From NCBI GenBank assembly GCA_900539715.1, contig UQDA01000052.1, positions 1 to 6,941 of the forward strand: a stretch of 6,941 nt of DNA, read 5' to 3'. Numbering within the stretch: the stretch's first letter is position 1; each line of letters begins with the position of its first letter. Source of the stretch: an uncultured Lachnospiraceae bacterium (GTDB lineage: Bacteria > Bacillota > Clostridia > Lachnospirales > Lachnospiraceae). Below are positions 5,515 to 6,941 of this stretch, one piece after another. A model generated the notes under the pieces. It was not told where the DNA came from. It saw nothing but the letters and a program-made list of their open reading frames with translations, and did not search any database. The position numbers and the translations under genes were made by a program.

Positions 5515-6941
5515 TCAGGAGGAGCAGGATTCGCATTCTTCTACCTCGAGCGATTGGCTGCGGACATAGTACAGCGTTTTGACACCCTTTTCCCATGCCC
5601 GGATATAGAGGGCCAGAAGTCTGCGGAACGTATATTCATTCGTAATATAGAGGTTGACCGACTGCGCCTGATCGATATGGCGCTGCCGGATACCTGCAGC
5701 GTCTACAATCCAGTTCTGGTCGATATGATGCGCGTTTTTGTAGAGCCAGAATGTTTTCTCGTTTAAATCCGGCGCAACGCGGGTGAGCATGCTGCCTTTT
5801 TTTTCTTCCATAAAATATTTTTTCATGACAGGATCAACGGCTGCGGTGGTGCCTGCAATGATGGAAGTAGAGCTGGTAGGCGCAACGGCGAGAAGATAGC
5901 CGTTCCGGAGGCCCTTTTCGGCAATCTGTGCAGCAAGGTTTTTCCATTGCGGCGATGTATAGCCGCGTTTTTCAAAGTAAGAGCCGTTTTCATAATCGCT
6001 GCCGCCAAAGCAGGGATAAGCTCCTTTTTCGCAGGCAAGCTCCATAGAGGCTTTGAGCGCGTAATAATTTATCTTTTCGTACAGGGCATCTGTAAAATTC
6101 AGATGCGCATCTGACTCAAAGCGAAGTCCCTGCTTTACGAGCATATGATGATAGCCGCTTGTTCCAAGACCTATCGCACGGTATTTCCGGTTGGAAAGCT
6201 CGGCGTAGGGGATGGGATAGTAGTTTAAGTCGATGACGTTATCAAGAGCGCGTACAATGGCGGAAATGACGGTACACAGTTCGTCATCGTCATTGACGTT
6301 CATGCGTCCCAGAGTCAGGGACGCCAGATTACAGACGACAAAATCACCGGGTCTTGTTTCCTGGAGGACGACTGTTTCGCCGTTTACCTGTGTGACCGTC
6401 GGGGCGCTGACGTGCATGGGACTCATATTCTGGGCGATTTCCGTGCACAGGTTGCTGCAATAAATGATACCCTGATGGGAATTGGGATTCATACGGTTGA
6501 CAATGTCGCGGTTAAAGGCAAAGGGCGTGCCTGTTTCCACAAGGGATTTTAAAATCAGGCGTACGATTTCCTTGACGCTCATGACACGTTTTTGGATTCG
6601 TTTGTCTGAGGCACAGTCAAGATATCGTCTTTCCCATTCGTCTCCGTAAAAATCTTCCAGATGATATCCCTTTGTAAGATAGATATCGTGCGGGCACATC
6701 AGATACCAATCGGCATCCAGGTCAGTCTTTGCCAGTTTCCAGAAAAGATCGGGGTAACATACGGCGGGAAAAATGTCGTGCGCCTTCATACGGTCGTCAC
6801 CATTATTTGTCCGAAGCTGGAGAAATTCGGGCAGGTCTCTGTGCCATGCGTCAAGATAAACGGCGGCGGCTCCCTGACGAACGCCCAGCTGGTCTACGGC
6901 GGTAGCAGTATCGTTTACAAACTTTGTCCAGGTATACTGGG
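5515..6941 (-). CDS. nrdA: Class I ribonucleoside-diphosphate reductase, alpha (catalytic) subunit (5' end off window)
   Basis: The frame is open from the right edge (first complete codon 6939-6937) to a TGA at 5515-5517, giving 474 visible residues. The ATG at 6789 is internal, because the codons before it encode the family block GVRQGAAAVYLDAWHRDLPEF. Probably 300 or more N-terminal residues are missing, including any ATP-cone and the first active-site cysteine (E. coli C225). The visible part holds the rest of the catalytic barrel: Asn163, Cys165 and Glu167 in SNLCTEI (E. coli N437, C439, E441; Cys165 would carry the thiyl radical), Cys203 in VVCNLASLTLG (C462), a phosphate-binding APTSSTS loop at about 353-359, and the Tyr457-Tyr458 pair in KTLYY that relays the radical from NrdB (Y730, Y731). 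The C terminus ends in CESC (Cys469, Cys472), the swinging thiols re-reduced by a thioredoxin-like donor. It is the first visible gene of an nrdA-nrdB operon. Confidence 0.96.
   Translation of the reverse strand, partial: QYTWTKFVNDTATAVDQLGVRQGAAAVYLDAWHRDLPEFLQLRTNNGDDRMKAHDIFPAVCYPDLFWKLAKTDLDADWYLMCPHDIYLTKGYHLEDFYGDEWERRYLDCASDKRIQKRVMSVKEIVRLILKSLVETGTPFAFNRDIVNRMNPNSHQGIIYCSNLCTEIAQNMSPMHVSAPTVTQVNGETVVLQETRPGDFVVCNLASLTLGRMNVNDDDELCTVISAIVRALDNVIDLNYYPIPYAELSNRKYRAIGLGTSGYHHMLVKQGLRFESDAHLNFTDALYEKINYYALKASMELACEKGAYPCFGGSDYENGSYFEKRGYTSPQWKNLAAQIAEKGLRNGYLLAVAPTSSTSIIAGTTAAVDPVMKKYFMEEKKGSMLTRVAPDLNEKTFWLYKNAHHIDQNWIVDAAGIRQRHIDQAQSVNLYITNEYTFRRLLALYIRAWEKGVKTLYYVRSQSLEVEECESCSS

Overview
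The window looks like chromosomal DNA from an anaerobic Firmicute, probably class Clostridia and plausibly Lachnospiraceae. The grounds are strong AGGAGG-type ribosome binding sites, TTG and GTG starts, short intergenic gaps, T-tailed hairpin terminators, and a NifU-like/GGGtGRT gene pair that I associate with this group. The placement rests on family knowledge and style, not on a phylogenetic marker. I see no mobile element, CRISPR array, tRNA or rRNA.

Region 1 (1-2463, + strand) is the end of an ABC uptake operon. It holds the C-terminal two thirds of a periplasmic-type substrate-binding protein, a complete membrane permease with a TTG start, and a complete ATPase with a GTG start inside the 3' end of the permease gene. 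The three resemble the TrpXYZ-type importer set (ABC_sub_bind / BPD_transp_2 / ABC_tran). The substrate cannot be read from the sequence. A hairpin with a T tract closes the unit.

Region 2 (2464-4365, + strand) is an independent two-gene operon: a NifU-N-like putative iron-sulfur scaffold with a C-terminal extension, followed 20 nt later by a GGGtGRT-family protein of unknown function. Both have strong ribosome binding sites and codon use more biased than the transporter genes, which suggests high expression. This pair is the least understood and most interesting part of the window.

Region 3 (4399-6941, - strand) is the class I (oxygen-dependent, diiron) ribonucleotide reductase operon, nrdA followed by nrdB. 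nrdA runs off the right edge and lacks its N-terminal part here. nrdB is complete and keeps all six metal ligands and the radical tyrosine. It converges on region 2, and one A/T-flanked hairpin between them can serve as terminator for both directions.

In outline: solute import, an uncharacterised Fe-S-scaffold-linked protein pair, and deoxyribonucleotide synthesis. They are separate transcription units, and I see no sequence evidence that they act together.
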